Shown here piece by piece: positions 36,666-47,600 of a DNA stretch of 50,793 nucleotides (its first letter is position 1; every line of letters begins with the position of its first letter). Under the pieces are notes generated by a model. The model worked only from the letters and a program-made list of their open reading frames with translations. It had not been told where the DNA came from and did no database searches. Source of the DNA: Mycobacteriales bacterium (lineage in GTDB: Bacteria > Actinomycetota > Actinomycetes > Mycobacteriales > SCTD01); assembly GCA_030447385.1 (NCBI GenBank), contig JAUJOY010000008.1, forward strand, positions 72,211-123,003. Reading direction: 5' to 3'. The position numbers were made by a program, and so were the translations under genes.

Positions 36666-37436
36666 GTGGCGGACGCCTTCTACCTGCCGCTCGGCGGCGA
36701 GCGCTGGCGGGCGACGTTCCACACGACCGGCCCGTGGGACGCCCGCTTCCAGCACGGCGGGCCGCCCAGCGCGCTCCTGGGCCGGGCGGTCGAGCTGTGC
36801 AGCCCGCGCGAGGACATGCTGGTCGGGCGGATCACCGTCGACATCCTCGGCGCGATCCCCGTCGGGGACCTCGAGCTGCGTTCGCGGGTGCTGCGTCCCG
36901 GGCGCAGCGTGGAGCTCGTCGAGGCGGCGCTGACCGCCGGGGGGCGTGAGGTCGCGCGGGCCCAGGCGTGGCGGGTCCTGCGTACGACGCAGGAGGTGGC
37001 GCCGGCGCAGCGCTCCGCGCCACCGCTGCCGGCGACGAGCACCCCCCTGATGCTCGACGGGTGGAAGGACGGCTACCTGTCCGCGGTGGAGTGGCGCTTC
37101 ACGTCGGGCGCCCTCGGCCGACCAGGTCCCGCCACGGCGTGGACACGCCTGCGCCACCCGATCACGCCCGACGAGCCCGCGACCGCGCTGCAGCGGGTCC
37201 TCGCGGTCGCGGACAGCGGCAACGGCATCAGCGGCGAGCTCGACCTGACCGCCTGGCACTTCATTAATCCCGAGCTCACCGTCCACCTGCACCGGGAGGC
37301 AGCGGGCGAGTGGGTGTGCCTCGATGCGCAGACCTCGATGTCGCCCGGTGGTGCGGGCCTCGCGACGAGCGTGCTCAGCGACCTCCACGGCCCGGTGGGA
37401 GTGGGCGCGCAGAGCCTGCTGGTCGCGCCGCGCTGA
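36666..37436 (+). CDS. Acyl-CoA thioesterase family protein (double hotdog)
   Basis: The 256-residue product has two hotdog-type halves. The first has WDARFQHGGPPSALLGRAVEL, with the family HGG-type helix turn, and the strand pattern RITVDILGAIPVGDLEL. The second has LDLTAWHFINPELTVHLHR and the end TSVLSDLHGPVGVGAQSLLV. This fits TesB-like or TE3-type thioesterases of actinobacteria. The GTG at 36666 is the only start that keeps the whole domain. GGGAGCA lies upstream. Confidence 0.87.
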   Translation: MADAFYLPLGGERWRATFHTTGPWDARFQHGGPPSALLGRAVELCSPREDMLVGRITVDILGAIPVGDLELRSRVLRPGRSVELVEAALTAGGREVARAQAWRVLRTTQEVAPAQRSAPPLPATSTPLMLDGWKDGYLSAVEWRFTSGALGRPGPATAWTRLRHPITPDEPATALQRVLAVADSGNGISGELDLTAWHFINPELTVHLHREAAGEWVCLDAQTSMSPGGAGLATSVLSDLHGPVGVGAQSLLVAPR

Positions 37437-37442
37437 ACGGCG

Positions 37443-38708
37443 TCAGCCGGCGAACTCCCAGTGCCACGGCTCCGGTCGGCTGCCGCCCTGCTGCGCCCAG
37501 CTGGGGTGGTACCAGCCGAACCGCGCCGCGTTGCGCTGCATCCACACGTGCGCCTCCGAGCCGAAGTTCTGCACGCCCCCGCACAGGTCGACGGCAAGGC
37601 CCCAGCCGTGCTGGCTGCGGCCCGGCACCGCCGCGAGCCCGGGCTTGGTCTTGAACAGCGTGACCTGCCCGGCGTAGCTGCGGTAGGAGTCGGTGATGCA
37701 CAACGGTGCTCCGGTCTCCGCCTGCCGGGCCCGGGTCATCTGCACAAAAGCGCGCGCCGCGTCGGTGCGCAGCCGGTGCCCGCTCCCGCCGTCGAGCGGG
37801 CACAGGCCGGCCTCGGACAGGAAGCCGTTGGCCTCGCCGTACACGCTGCCCAGCTGGCAGCTCCCGCCGCCACCGCCGCCCCCGAAGGCCGGGAAGGAGA
37901 AGTCGCCGCCGTCGGCCCCGCTGGCGCGAAGGTCTGCCAGGGCCTGCGCCCGCTGAGCCTCCTGCGCCGCCTGTGCCTGCCGCAGCGCGGTCTCCCGGGC
38001 CTGCGCGACCGCCCGCTCCTGCGCCTCCTGTGCCGCCCTCGCCCGCTCGACCGCACGGGCCTGCTCGAGCCGCACCGCGGCAGCCGACAGCTCAGCGGTC
38101 AGCCGGTCGGTCTTCTCGGCCAGCGCCGCCAGCTGCCCGTCGAGCGCCTGCCGACGGGCGAGCGCTTCACGCCGCAGCGCATCCGACTGGACGAGCGCGC
38201 GCCCGGCTCCGGCGTTCTGCTCGTCGAGGTCGCGGGCGAGCCTGCTGCGTGATGCGCCGACCCGGTTGACCGACTTCTGCACGTACGCCAGGTCCGACAC
38301 GGCCCGCGGGTCACCGGACAGCAGCGCGGTCACCGCGGGCGGCATCCCGCCCTTGTACGCGGCGCGGGCCAGGCCCGCGAGGCCCGAGCGCGAGTCCGTG
38401 GCGGCCTCCCGCAGCGCGTCGGAGTCGGCACCCGCGGCGAACTGCTGCTGGGTGAGCCGGGCGAGCTCCTGCGCCGCGGCTTCGTAGGCGATAGCACCCT
38501 GCGCCAGCTCCGCGCCCACCCGCTCGATGGAGGCGTTCAGCGCGGCGACCTGCGCCGCCACCGACGAGGACGACTCGGCACGAGGCTGCACCGCCGACCC
38601 GCCCACCGCCGGCACCCCGCCGGCCGACGCGGGCACGACGCCCACGCCGAGGCCGATCAGCACGGCGGAGCCGAGCGCGCACAGGCGCCGGGCAGAGGTG
38701 GCACGCAC
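37443..38708 (-). CDS. Secreted M15 D-alanyl-D-alanine carboxypeptidase with coiled-coil N terminus
   Basis: The 421-residue product has a signal peptide (about residues 1-29). A long alanine- and glutamine-rich coiled coil (about residues 45-245) recalls PcsB/NlpC-type hinge regions. A glycine-rich linker follows, then the zinc peptidase domain. The metal and catalytic motifs are SQHGWGLAVD (about residue 365) and WHWEF at residues 415-419. It should trim peptide cross-links in peptidoglycan outside the cell. The GTG at 38708 has no strong ribosome binding site. It converges with the thioesterase, 6 nt apart. Confidence 0.92.
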   Translation of the reverse strand: MRATSARRLCALGSAVLIGLGVGVVPASAGGVPAVGGSAVQPRAESSSSVAAQVAALNASIERVGAELAQGAIAYEAAAQELARLTQQQFAAGADSDALREAATDSRSGLAGLARAAYKGGMPPAVTALLSGDPRAVSDLAYVQKSVNRVGASRSRLARDLDEQNAGAGRALVQSDALRREALARRQALDGQLAALAEKTDRLTAELSAAAVRLEQARAVERARAAQEAQERAVAQARETALRQAQAAQEAQRAQALADLRASGADGGDFSFPAFGGGGGGGSCQLGSVYGEANGFLSEAGLCPLDGGSGHRLRTDAARAFVQMTRARQAETGAPLCITDSYRSYAGQVTLFKTKPGLAAVPGRSQHGWGLAVDLCGGVQNFGSEAHVWMQRNAARFGWYHPSWAQQGGSRPEPWHWEFAG

Positions 38709-38815
38709 AGGGGACGCTCTCTCGAGGCAGAGGGACGAGTACTTCTTCGACCGGCGGTGCAGCCGGCTGTAGGGGAGGTCCCTCCTGCGCCGTTCGGAGG
38801 TGGGAGCGTGTCGGC

Positions 38816-39646
38816 ATGTCCGGGCACGAGATCGCCTTCGTCCTCGGCGGGGGAGGCGTGCTCGGCGCCGGTGAGGTGGGCATGCTGCGCGGGCTGCTCG
38901 AGGCCGGCATCCGGCCCGACCTCGTCGTCGGGACGTCGGTGGGTGCGCTGAACGGCGCGTTCGTCGCCGCGGACCCCCGGGTCGAGACCACCGTGCGGCT
39001 GGCCGAGCTGTGGCGCCGGCTGTCGGCGGAGGGCGGCGTCTTCAGCGGCTCGCTCGCCGAGCGGGTCGGGACGGCCGTACGCAGCCGCACCCATCTGCAC
39101 TCCCGCGAGCCCCTGCGCCGCCTGCTGGCCGAGCACCTGCCGGTCGAGCGGATCGAGGACCTCGAGGTCCCCTTCCAGTGCGTCGCGGCGTCCATCGAGC
39201 GGGCCGCCGAGCACTGGTTCGCCAGCGGCCCCCTGGCGGACGCCGTCTTGGCGTCCGCGGCCGTACCCGGTCTGCTGGCGCCGGTGAAGGTGGGCGAGGA
39301 GCACTTCCTCGACGGCGGGCTCGTCAACTCCATCCCCGTCAGCCGGGCGGTCGAGCTCGGGGCGCGCACCGTCTACGTGCTGCAGGTCGGCCGGATCGAG
39401 CGGCCGCTGACCCCGCCCACCCGGCCGTGGGACGTGGCGCTGGTCGCCTTCGAGATCGCCCGGCGGCACCGGTTCGCGGCCGACATGGCGGCTCTTCCCG
39501 CGGACGTCGTGGCCCACGTGCTGCCCAGTGGCGACGAGGCGCCGCAGGGTATGGCGCAGCTGCGCTACCGCGACGTGCGCCGTGTCGGGCAGCGGGTCGA
39601 CCGCGCGCACGCCGCGACCGCGGCCTACCTGGGCGGGCTGTCGTGA
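38816..39646 (+). CDS. Patatin-like phospholipase
   Basis: This serine lipid acyl hydrolase of 276 residues has the oxyanion hole GGGGVLGAGEVG, the nucleophile elbow GTSVG and the catalytic Asp in FLDGGLVN. The core is complete and soluble, with no signal peptide. The ATG at 38816 follows GGGAG. An acyltransferase gene begins 19 nt after it, so the pair may remodel phospholipids: one removes acyl chains, the other adds them. Confidence 0.92.
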   Translation: MSGHEIAFVLGGGGVLGAGEVGMLRGLLEAGIRPDLVVGTSVGALNGAFVAADPRVETTVRLAELWRRLSAEGGVFSGSLAERVGTAVRSRTHLHSREPLRRLLAEHLPVERIEDLEVPFQCVAASIERAAEHWFASGPLADAVLASAAVPGLLAPVKVGEEHFLDGGLVNSIPVSRAVELGARTVYVLQVGRIERPLTPPTRPWDVALVAFEIARRHRFAADMAALPADVVAHVLPSGDEAPQGMAQLRYRDVRRVGQRVDRAHAATAAYLGGLS

Positions 39647-39665
39647 GTCTGCCGAGGGGACGAGC

Positions 39666-40727
39666 ATGAAGATCGCGCCGACCTGGGTGCGCCGCCCGAT
39701 GTCGCTGCTGCTCCTGGTGGGACTGGCCTTCGTCGTGACGCTGCTGCCGCTGCTGGTGTTCGTGGCGGCGGCCGCCTCGGTGGCGCTGCCCGGCCGCTGG
39801 CGGGTCCTGCGGCTGCTAGCGTTCGCGCTGGTCTACCTGGCGCTGGAGTGCATCGGCGTCGTGGTCGGCTTCGTCCTGTGGGTGGCGAGCGGGTTCGGCT
39901 GGAAGCTCGGCTCGCCGGCCTTCCAGCGGGCGCACTACGCCGTGCTGCACCGCCTGCTGATCGCAGTGGTCGGCGCCGCCACCGTGCTGTTCCACCTCGA
40001 GGTCGTCGACGACGAGGTGTCGTGGTCCCCCCTGGACGACGGCGTGCCGGGGTCGACCAACGCGATGGTCGTGCTGTCGCGTCACGCGGGTCCCGGAGAC
40101 TCGCTGCTGCTCGTACGCACCCTCATGCGCCGCGACCACGCCCGCCGCCCGCGCATCGTCCTGAAGGACGTCCTGCAGCTCGACCCGCTGCTCGACGTCT
40201 ACCTCAACCGGCTGCCCAACGCCTTCCTCACCCCCGGCCGCTCCGACCTCGCCGAGCAGGTCGGCCGGCTGGCGACGGGGATGGGTACGGAGGACGCGCT
40301 GCTGATCTTCCCGGAGGGAGGCAACTTCACCGAGGTCCGCCGCCTCCGGGCGATCGACCGGCTGCGGGGCAAGGGCCTGCACGACGAGGCCGCGCGGGCC
40401 GACCGCATGCGCCACGTCCTGCCCCCTCGCCCGGCCGGTGTGGCCGCGGCCCTGGCAGCGGCGCCGCACGCCGATGTGGTCCTGGTGGCGCACACCGGGC
40501 TGGAGCACCTCTCGACCCCGGCCGACCTGTGGGACGGGCTGCCTATGGACTCCGTCGTACGCATGCGGTGGTGGTTCGTCCCTGCGGCGCAGGTGCCGCG
40601 CGAGGCGCCCGCCCAGCAGGACTGGCTGTACGAGCGGTGGGCCGAGATCGACGCCTGGGTGGGGTCGTACGCGCAGATCGACGATGCGGCGCCCGGGCCC
40701 GCCGCGGCGGGTGAGGCAGCCGGCTAG
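39666..40727 (+). CDS. Membrane 1-acylglycerol-3-phosphate acyltransferase-like protein
   Basis: The 353-residue product has two or three N-terminal transmembrane helices (about residues 12-35, 45-72 and 90-106). An acyltransferase domain follows, with the HX4D motif in SRHAGPGDS and the second motif FPEGGNFTEV. It lacks the extended ends of glycerol-3-phosphate acyltransferases. The ATG at 39666 follows GAGGGGACGAGC. Its stop shares CTAG with the stop of the PP2C gene on the other strand. Confidence 0.88.
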   Translation: MKIAPTWVRRPMSLLLLVGLAFVVTLLPLLVFVAAAASVALPGRWRVLRLLAFALVYLALECIGVVVGFVLWVASGFGWKLGSPAFQRAHYAVLHRLLIAVVGAATVLFHLEVVDDEVSWSPLDDGVPGSTNAMVVLSRHAGPGDSLLLVRTLMRRDHARRPRIVLKDVLQLDPLLDVYLNRLPNAFLTPGRSDLAEQVGRLATGMGTEDALLIFPEGGNFTEVRRLRAIDRLRGKGLHDEAARADRMRHVLPPRPAGVAAALAAAPHADVVLVAHTGLEHLSTPADLWDGLPMDSVVRMRWWFVPAAQVPREAPAQQDWLYERWAEIDAWVGSYAQIDDAAPGPAAAGEAAG

Positions 40728-43248
40728 ACGTGGCTCAGCACGAGCAGCGCGACGTCGTCGTCGCCGCCGGCGCTGCGCCCGAGTTCGTGCAGGACGTGGT
40801 CGGCGACCGCCTCGGGTGGCAGGCGCAGCTCGTTGACCGCCGCGCGCAGCCGCTCCAGCCCGACGCTGATGCTCTCGTCGCGGCGCTCGACAAGCCCGTC
40901 GCTGAACAGCACCATCGTCGACCCGGCCGGCAGCGGGCAGGTGTGCTCGGGGTAGGTGGTCGCCGCCACGCCGATGGGGGCACCCGGCTCGAGGTCGAGG
41001 TAGTAGGGCGTCCCGCTTCCCGGCGCGAACAGCGGAGGAGGGTGGCCGGCGGTCGCGCTTGTCAGCAGGCGGCTCTGGGGGTCGTAGGAGCACACGAGCA
41101 GGGTGGCCAGCTCGAGGTCCATCATCTGCGAGACCCCTGCGGCCAGCCGCTGCAGCAGCGCGCCGGGACCGTGTCCCTCGAGGGCGAGCGCGGCGACGAT
41201 GCTGTGCAGCTGGCCGGCGCGCGCCGCCGAGGCCGTCCCGTGGCCCATCACGTCGCCGAGCATGCTGACCAGCCGCCCGTCCACGCGGACGGTCTTGAAG
41301 AAGTCGCCACCCGCAAGGGCGTGGATGTTGGCCGGGATGTAGCGGGTGGCCACCGAGATGCCCGGGAAGCCCGGCGCCTCCCGAGGCAGCAGCGCGCTCT
41401 GCAGGGCGGTGGCGGCACGGTTCTGGCGCACGAAGGCGAGGGCGTTGTCGAGCGCGACCGCGGCACGCGCGGTGAGGTCGCCGATCAGCAGCTCGTCGAG
41501 CGGGCCCGCAACGGTGCCCACGCTGAGCGCGCCGAGCACCCCCGAGGGCGAGCGCAACGGCACGCTGAGCACCACCCCGTCCAGCAGACGCCGTTGCTCG
41601 AGCTGCGCGGCGTCCTTCTCGCAGCCCGGCGGCGCCTCCTCCAGCAGGCGGCCCACGTCGTCCACCCTCCCGCTGCGCAACGCTCGGCTGAGCCCGCTCT
41701 CCCCGCTCACCCGCAGTGGCTGCCGCGCGACCACCTGCTCGAGCAGGGCCTGCCCTTCCGGCCGGCTGTGCCTGAGCTGCACGGGGTGCAGCCGGTCCAC
41801 GCCTCCCCCTGCCCCCGGCACGTCGAGCAGCTCCGCGACGTCGTCGACGACCGCGAGCACCAGCCAGTGCGCGAGGTCGGGGACGAGCAGCTCGGCGAGC
41901 ACGGCCAGCACCTCGCGGGGCTGCAGGCTCGCCGTGAGCCGCGGGCCCGCCTCGGCGAGCAAGGACAGTCGGTCGGTGATCCGGTCCAGCGCCTGCGCGG
42001 CGTTCTTGCGCTCGCTGACATCGTGGAAGAACAGGGACAGCCCCTGGTCGTCAGGCCAGATGTGCACCTCGAAGTGGGCGCGCAGCGGCTCGAAGAAGAC
42101 CTCGACGACGCCCGGCTCCCCGCTGTCGCGCGCCCGCTGGTACTCGCCCTCGAAGGCGCTGCCGCGGATCTGCGGGAACACCTCCCACAGCGACCTGCCG
42201 ACGAGCTCGTCCCGAGGCTTGCCCGTGAGCACCTCCGCCACCGCGTTGGCGTAGGTCAGCACCCAGTCGCGGCCGCAGCGCAGGAACGCCTCCGGCATCG
42301 TCTCGAGCAGCCGGGTGAGCTCGTCGCGCAGGCTGCGCTCGGCGGAGAAGTCGTAGGCCGCCCCGAGGATGCGCGCAGGAGCGCCGAGCATGTCCGGCAG
42401 CACGCGTCCGCGGGCTCGGATCCAGCGGTGCGTCCGGTCAGGCAGGACCACGCGGTAGTCGAGGAACAGATCCCCAACGACCGCGATCGCGCGCTCCATG
42501 GCCGAAAGGACCGCCGGCAGGTCGTCCGGATGGGCCACCGCCTCGAACGCGTCGAAGGCCCCCGAGAAGGTCTGCGGGGTGTAGCCGTGCAGCGCCATCA
42601 TCCGCTCGTCCCAGACGATCGCCCCGGTCCGCAGGTCGTACTCGTAGCTGCCGAGCTCCGCTGCCCCGGCGGCGAGCTCCATCCGGACGCTGTTGGTGGT
42701 GCTCTCGCTGAGCTGCGCGACGCGTTCCAGCTCCCGGGCCACCGTCGCGGCCAGGGCCGTCAGCGCGGCCACGTCGTGCGGGTGCCACGAGCGCGGCCGG
42801 TCGTCGTACACGCACAGCGACCCGAGCACCTCCCCGGCCGTGCTTGCCAGGACGACGCCGAGGTAGGCCGCGACCTGTCCGGAGCTCACCGGCGGCAGGT
42901 CTCGCACCCACGGATGCGCAGCCGCGTCGCTGACCAGCAGCGGCTGACCCGAGGCGGCGGTGACCGAGCAGAGGCTCTCGGTGAGCGGTCCCCGTCGCTC
43001 CGCCGGCGCCAGGTGCAGGCCATGCACCGCGGCCACCACCTGCTCCTCACCCCCGAGCAGGCTGAGCTGGGCGAAGGGCGCCTGCACGATGGCGGCGGCG
43101 AGGCTGGTCAGCTCCTGGACGCGCGCTCCGGGGGACCCTGCTGGACCAGCCGCTCGACCACCGTGACGCGTCCGGATCCGCGCAGGCTGTCGAGATCGGG
43201 GCGCGGTCCCAGGCCCTCCAGACGCTGCTCACCCCCACCGATGTCCAT
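40724..43248 (-). CDS. GAF/PAS-controlled SpoIIE-type PP2C phosphatase, frameshift near the N terminus
   Basis: If one base is restored, the product has about 841 residues. An N-terminal GAF, two PAS domains (YEYDLRTGAIVWDERMMALHG, and LLETMPEAFLRCGRDWVLTY), a second GAF, and a PP2C domain follow in order. PP2C motifs are GGDFFKTV, LGDVMGHGTASAARAG, LFSDGLVERRD and DDDVALLVL. From the ATG at 43248 the frame reads MDIGGGEQRLEGLGPR to QQGPP. At 43130-43134 a run of five C (minus strand) needs six to continue as GARVQELTSLAAAIVQ. As written, translation would restart at the GTG at 43087. The role is RsbU-like: dephosphorylating an STAS antagonist such as BldG, which is an inference. Confidence 0.85.
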
Positions 43249-43378
43249 CAGGTTCAGCGTAGGTGCTGCGCTGCGGAAGCAGGACCGGGTCCGGCCGGAC
43301 CGCCGGGCGGCGGGGTCGCTCGGATAGCCGCTTCCGTGGACGCCCGGCGCTGCTGGATCTACCCTGCAGCCAGGGGAG

Positions 43379-44638
43379 GTGGCGGTGGCCAGGATCGAGG
43401 GCGTGGCACCTGCGGGGGCTCCGTTCCTCCCGCAGCGGGTGGGGCCGGTCGAGCCGTTCTCACTGCCGGTGTCCCTGCTCCTCGACGCTCTCGAGGCGCT
43501 CGTGCGCGCCGAGACCGCCAGTGCGGTCGCCTCCGCCTGCCTGCCCCTCCTGCTCGACGAGAGGGGCGTACGCGGCTGCGCCCTCGTCCAGCGCCACGGC
43601 CGCGCTGCGGTGGTGGTCGGCTCCGCCGGCTACGACTGCGGCTCGATGGAGGCGGGCGTTCCGCTGCCGCTGGACGCCGGGCTGCCGGTCACCGAGGCGG
43701 TGCGCACGGGCAGGCTCGTCGTGCGTGGTGGCGGCCCCTCATGGGTAGCGGTGCCCTTCGGTGAGCGGCGCGCGGGGGCGCTGCTGCTGAGCCTGACGTC
43801 CGCTCCCCCGGACTCGCCCGGCGAGCTCGCCCGGCTGCACCGGCTCGCGCGCGCCGTCGGGGACGCGCTGCGACGCACGGCTGAGCAGGAGGAGGCGGTC
43901 GTCGGCATGTCGGTCGTCGCCGCGCACCTTGCCGCGTCCTGCCCGGCCGCGGCGGGCCACGACGTCGCCGTCCGCCTGCTGCCCTACGACGGGCGCGTGG
44001 GCGGGGACATCGTGGTCTGCGAGCAGGGCCGCGACGGGGCGACCTGGCTGGTGGTGGCCGACGTCTGCGGCGCGGGCATGGCCGGCGCCCTCACGGCCCG
44101 CGGGGTGGGCGTGGCCGTGAGCGCGCTGGCGCCTCACGCGGCCGGCCCCGAGGACCTGCTGGCCGGGGTGGAGCGCGCCATCCGGTCCACCATCGGCCCG
44201 GGGTCCTTCGTCACGGCTGTCGCCGTCCTGCTGTCCGGCGAGCGTCTGAACGTGGCCAGCGCCGGTCATCCGGTTCCGCTGGTGCTCAGCGCCGCCGGCG
44301 TCGGCCCGGTGCTGGTGGAGCCGGGGGAGCCGCTCGCCCTCGAGACCGGCACCGGGTGTGTCCGGCGTGCCACCAGTCTCGTCCTGCCGGCCGATGCCGT
44401 GCTGCTGCTGCACACCGACGGCCTGACCGACCGCAGCACCCCTTTGGGCACCCGCGGGGTCGACCCCGTCGACCTGGTGCCCGGCGGCTGGGCCGGCGAC
44501 CTGGAAGTGCTCGCCGACCTCGTCCTGGCCGGAGCGCAGGAGGTCGGGCCGGCCGGTGACGACACCGCGCTGCTCCTGGTCCGCCGGTCCCGCATCCTGG
44601 CAGAGCGGCCCGACGCTCAGGACTCGACGGTCGCCTGA
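43379..44638 (+). CDS. GAF-like/SpoIIE-type PP2C phosphatase
   Basis: This is a soluble phosphatase of about 419 residues. The N-terminal half (about residues 35-170) is GAF-like. The PP2C half has the metal aspartates in RVGGDIVVCE and VVADVCGAGMAGALTARGV, then the later motifs ASAGHPVPLVL, LLLHTDGLTDR and GDDTALLLV. It is divergent from the other PP2C gene, with 130 nt between the starts. The GTG may be 43379 or, better placed after GGGGAGG, 43385. Its last 22 nt overlap the 3' end of the giant signalling gene in antisense. Confidence 0.88.
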   Translation: MAVARIEGVAPAGAPFLPQRVGPVEPFSLPVSLLLDALEALVRAETASAVASACLPLLLDERGVRGCALVQRHGRAAVVVGSAGYDCGSMEAGVPLPLDAGLPVTEAVRTGRLVVRGGGPSWVAVPFGERRAGALLLSLTSAPPDSPGELARLHRLARAVGDALRRTAEQEEAVVGMSVVAAHLAASCPAAAGHDVAVRLLPYDGRVGGDIVVCEQGRDGATWLVVADVCGAGMAGALTARGVGVAVSALAPHAAGPEDLLAGVERAIRSTIGPGSFVTAVAVLLSGERLNVASAGHPVPLVLSAAGVGPVLVEPGEPLALETGTGCVRRATSLVLPADAVLLLHTDGLTDRSTPLGTRGVDPVDLVPGGWAGDLEVLADLVLAGAQEVGPAGDDTALLLVRRSRILAERPDAQDSTVA

Positions 44639-47600
44639 TCCACCCCGGTCGCCAGCCGGGGCCGTGGGAGCCCCGTCGCGGTCACGAGGTCCTCGAGAGA
44701 GCAGGGCCGCAGCCACAGGTATCCCTGGGCGAGGTCGCAGCCCATCTCCCGCAGCAGGTCGCGCTGGGCCGTCTCCTCCACGCCCTCCGCCACCGCCCGC
44801 AGCCCGAGCGCGTGCGCCAGGTCCACGATGCCGCGCACGATGGCCGCGTCCTCGGGAGAGGTCACCATCCCGCGAACGAACGACCTGTCCACCTTGAGGT
44901 AGTCCAGCGGGAGCTCGCGCAGGTAGGACAGCGGCGAGTAGCCGGTGCCGAAGTCGTCCAGCGCAATCTGCACCCCGAGCCCGCGCAGCTGCTCCAGCTT
45001 GGCGACCGTGCCGCGCGTGTCGCTGACCCCGCACGTCTCGGTGATCTCCAGGATCAGCCGGGAGGGCGCGAGGCCCGCCCCGGCCAAGGCGTCGGTGACG
45101 CTGGGCACGAAGCTCGGGTGCTGGATCTGCCGGGCCGACACGTTGACGCTCATGTGGGCCGGCCCCAGGTGGGCGCTCGCCCGGGTTGCGCAGGCCAGCA
45201 CCCAGCTCCCGATGCCGGCGATCTGCGGGCTCTGCTCCGCGTACTCGATGAAGTCGGCCGGGTCGAGGAGCCCACGATCCGGGTGCTGCCAGCGGATCAG
45301 CGCCTCGAACCCCACGCGCGCCTCGGTGCGCAGGTCCATGATCGGCTGGTAGTGCAGCCGGAACTCCTCGCGGGTCAGGGCGTTCTCCAGGTCCAGCCGC
45401 AGTCGCGACCGCTGCTCGCAGCCGGTCCCCATGGCGGGCTCGTAGACCGAGTAGCGCCCCTTCCCGAGGGCCTTCGCCGCGTACATCGCCTTGTCCGCCT
45501 GCGCCAGCAGCTGGTCGGGGGTGACGTCGGAGCCGTGCGCGAGGACCAGCCCGACGCTGGTCCCCACCACCAGGTCGACGGAGTGGAGGTGTACGGGGGC
45601 GGCAGCAGCCGTGAGGATGCGCTCGACCACCTGGGTCGCGGACTCGAGGTCGGCATCCTCGAGCAGCAGGGCGAACTCGTCGCCGCCGAGCCGTGCGACG
45701 GTGTCGGCCGGGCGTACGCACGAGGTCAGCCGGCTGGCGATGCTGCACAGGAGCTCGTCGCCGATCGCGTGCCCGTGTGTGTCGTTCACCGCCTTGAAGT
45801 CGTCGAGGTCGAGGAAGGCGATCGCGGCAGTTCCGCCGGCGCCGCGGCTGCGCACCAGCGCGCGCCGCGCCCGATCGAGGAACAGCGCGCGGTTGGCGAG
45901 CCCGGTCAGGTCGTCGTGCAGGGCCCGCTCGCGCAGCTCGTCCTCGAGGCGGCGGCGCTCGGTGATGTCGCGGGTGTTGAGCACCAGGGCGGCCACGGTC
46001 GGCTGGTTGCGCATGTCGGTGATGGCGGTCTCGGCGAAGCGGTAGGACCCGTCGGCGTGCCGGAAGCGGCACTCGAGGCGTACGCCTGACCCTGCGGCCG
46101 CCTCCGCCATCGCGTCCGAGAAGCGGGACAGGTCCGACGGGTGGACCCAGTCCGTCACGGGCTTGCCGACGAGGGAAGCCGCGGGCAGCGCGAAGATGCG
46201 GCTCACGGCGTCGCTCTGGTAGCTCACGAGCCCGTCGCCGTCGACGAGCGTCAGCACGTCGCTGGAGTTCTGGGCGAGCGAGCGGAAGCGGTCCTCGCTG
46301 CCCGCGAGGTGCTCGTACGCCGCGCCGGCGAGGGTCGCGATGAGCGCCGCGAGCTGGCGCTCCTGCTCGCCGAAGAGGTCGCCGAGGTGGCGGGAGGTCA
46401 CGTAGAAGCACGCGACCGTCTCGCCGTGGACGGTGATGGGGGCGGCCAGCGCGCAGCGCAGGTCCGACAGCAGCAGGCTCTCGCTCTCGTCCGCCGCGGA
46501 GCCGCTCGTGACGACCGGCCCGCCGACGCGGACCGCGCGGGCCACGAGCGTGCGGCTGCCCTCGTCCAGGCAGCCGCCCGCAACGCTGCTCCCTGCCCGC
46601 GTCAGCTGGACCAGCTGGCAGCGCTCGCCGCGGAGCAGGGTGAGCACCGACTCACGCACCGCCGCGTCCACCGCGGCGCGTGAGCCGGCAGCGGTGATCG
46701 TGCGGCCGACGTCGAGCAGGGTGGAGAAGCGGTCGAAGACCGACAGGGTCGGCTCCGCCCCATGCGGCGCGGCCACCTCCGGAGCCGGCACCTCGAGGGC
46801 CTGCACCATCGCCCGCGCGACGTCGACCTCCGCCCCGCTGCTGCCGTTCGCCGCCGACACCTCGGCGCGCGCCAGCCGGGACAGCGCCTGCTCGTAGCGG
46901 GCCCCCTGCCGGCCGGCGACCTCGATGCTGCGCGTGAGCAGGCGCATCGCCCGGCGTGGCCGGCCGGCCAGCGAGGCGAGCAGCCCCGCTTCGCGAAGAG
47001 CGTGCGGCTGGTTGTTGGCGTAGCTGAAGGCCCAGCGGCGGGCCCGGCGGACGGCTCGCCTCGCGGCCCGCAGCCGGGTGGCGCGCAGGCCGGGCGAGTG
47101 GGCCGGCGTCGCCTCGACCAGCCGGCGCAGCGCGGTCGCGTACCAGGCGTAGACCGGCGCGATGTACTCCTGCCGCAGCCGGGCACGCCGCGCGAGGGCC
47201 ATGCCGTCCGCGAGGCGGCTCACCGCCTCGTCCACCTGCCCGGCGCCCAGGAGCCGCAGCCCCTCTGCCATGTGCAGCTCGCAGGCGGTGTGGGCGTCCG
47301 CGCTGCCGCGGGCGAGCTCGGCGGCGATGAGCCCGGCGTCCACCTGCCCGCCGGTGGCGTGCGCCAAGACGCTCAGCGAGATGCCGGCCGAAGCGGCGTC
47401 ACCGATGCCCTGCGCCGCCGTGATAACGCGCTGCGCGGTCTCCGCTGCCGAGCGCAGGTCGCCCTGCCGGTGCAGGCACTTGGCGAGGTTCCACCCCGCG
47501 GTGTTGACCTCCCAGCGGTCCCCTGTCCGTTCGAGCAGCCGGCCCGCCTCGCGGCAGGCGCCGGCGGCGCTCTCGTACCGCGTCGCGGCGTAGAGCGTGA

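Noticed and set aside
40730-43327. Plus-strand open frame of 865 codons opposite the PP2C gene
   Set aside because: The composition is non-protein-like, and the minus strand carries clear GAF, PAS and PP2C motifs over the same bases.
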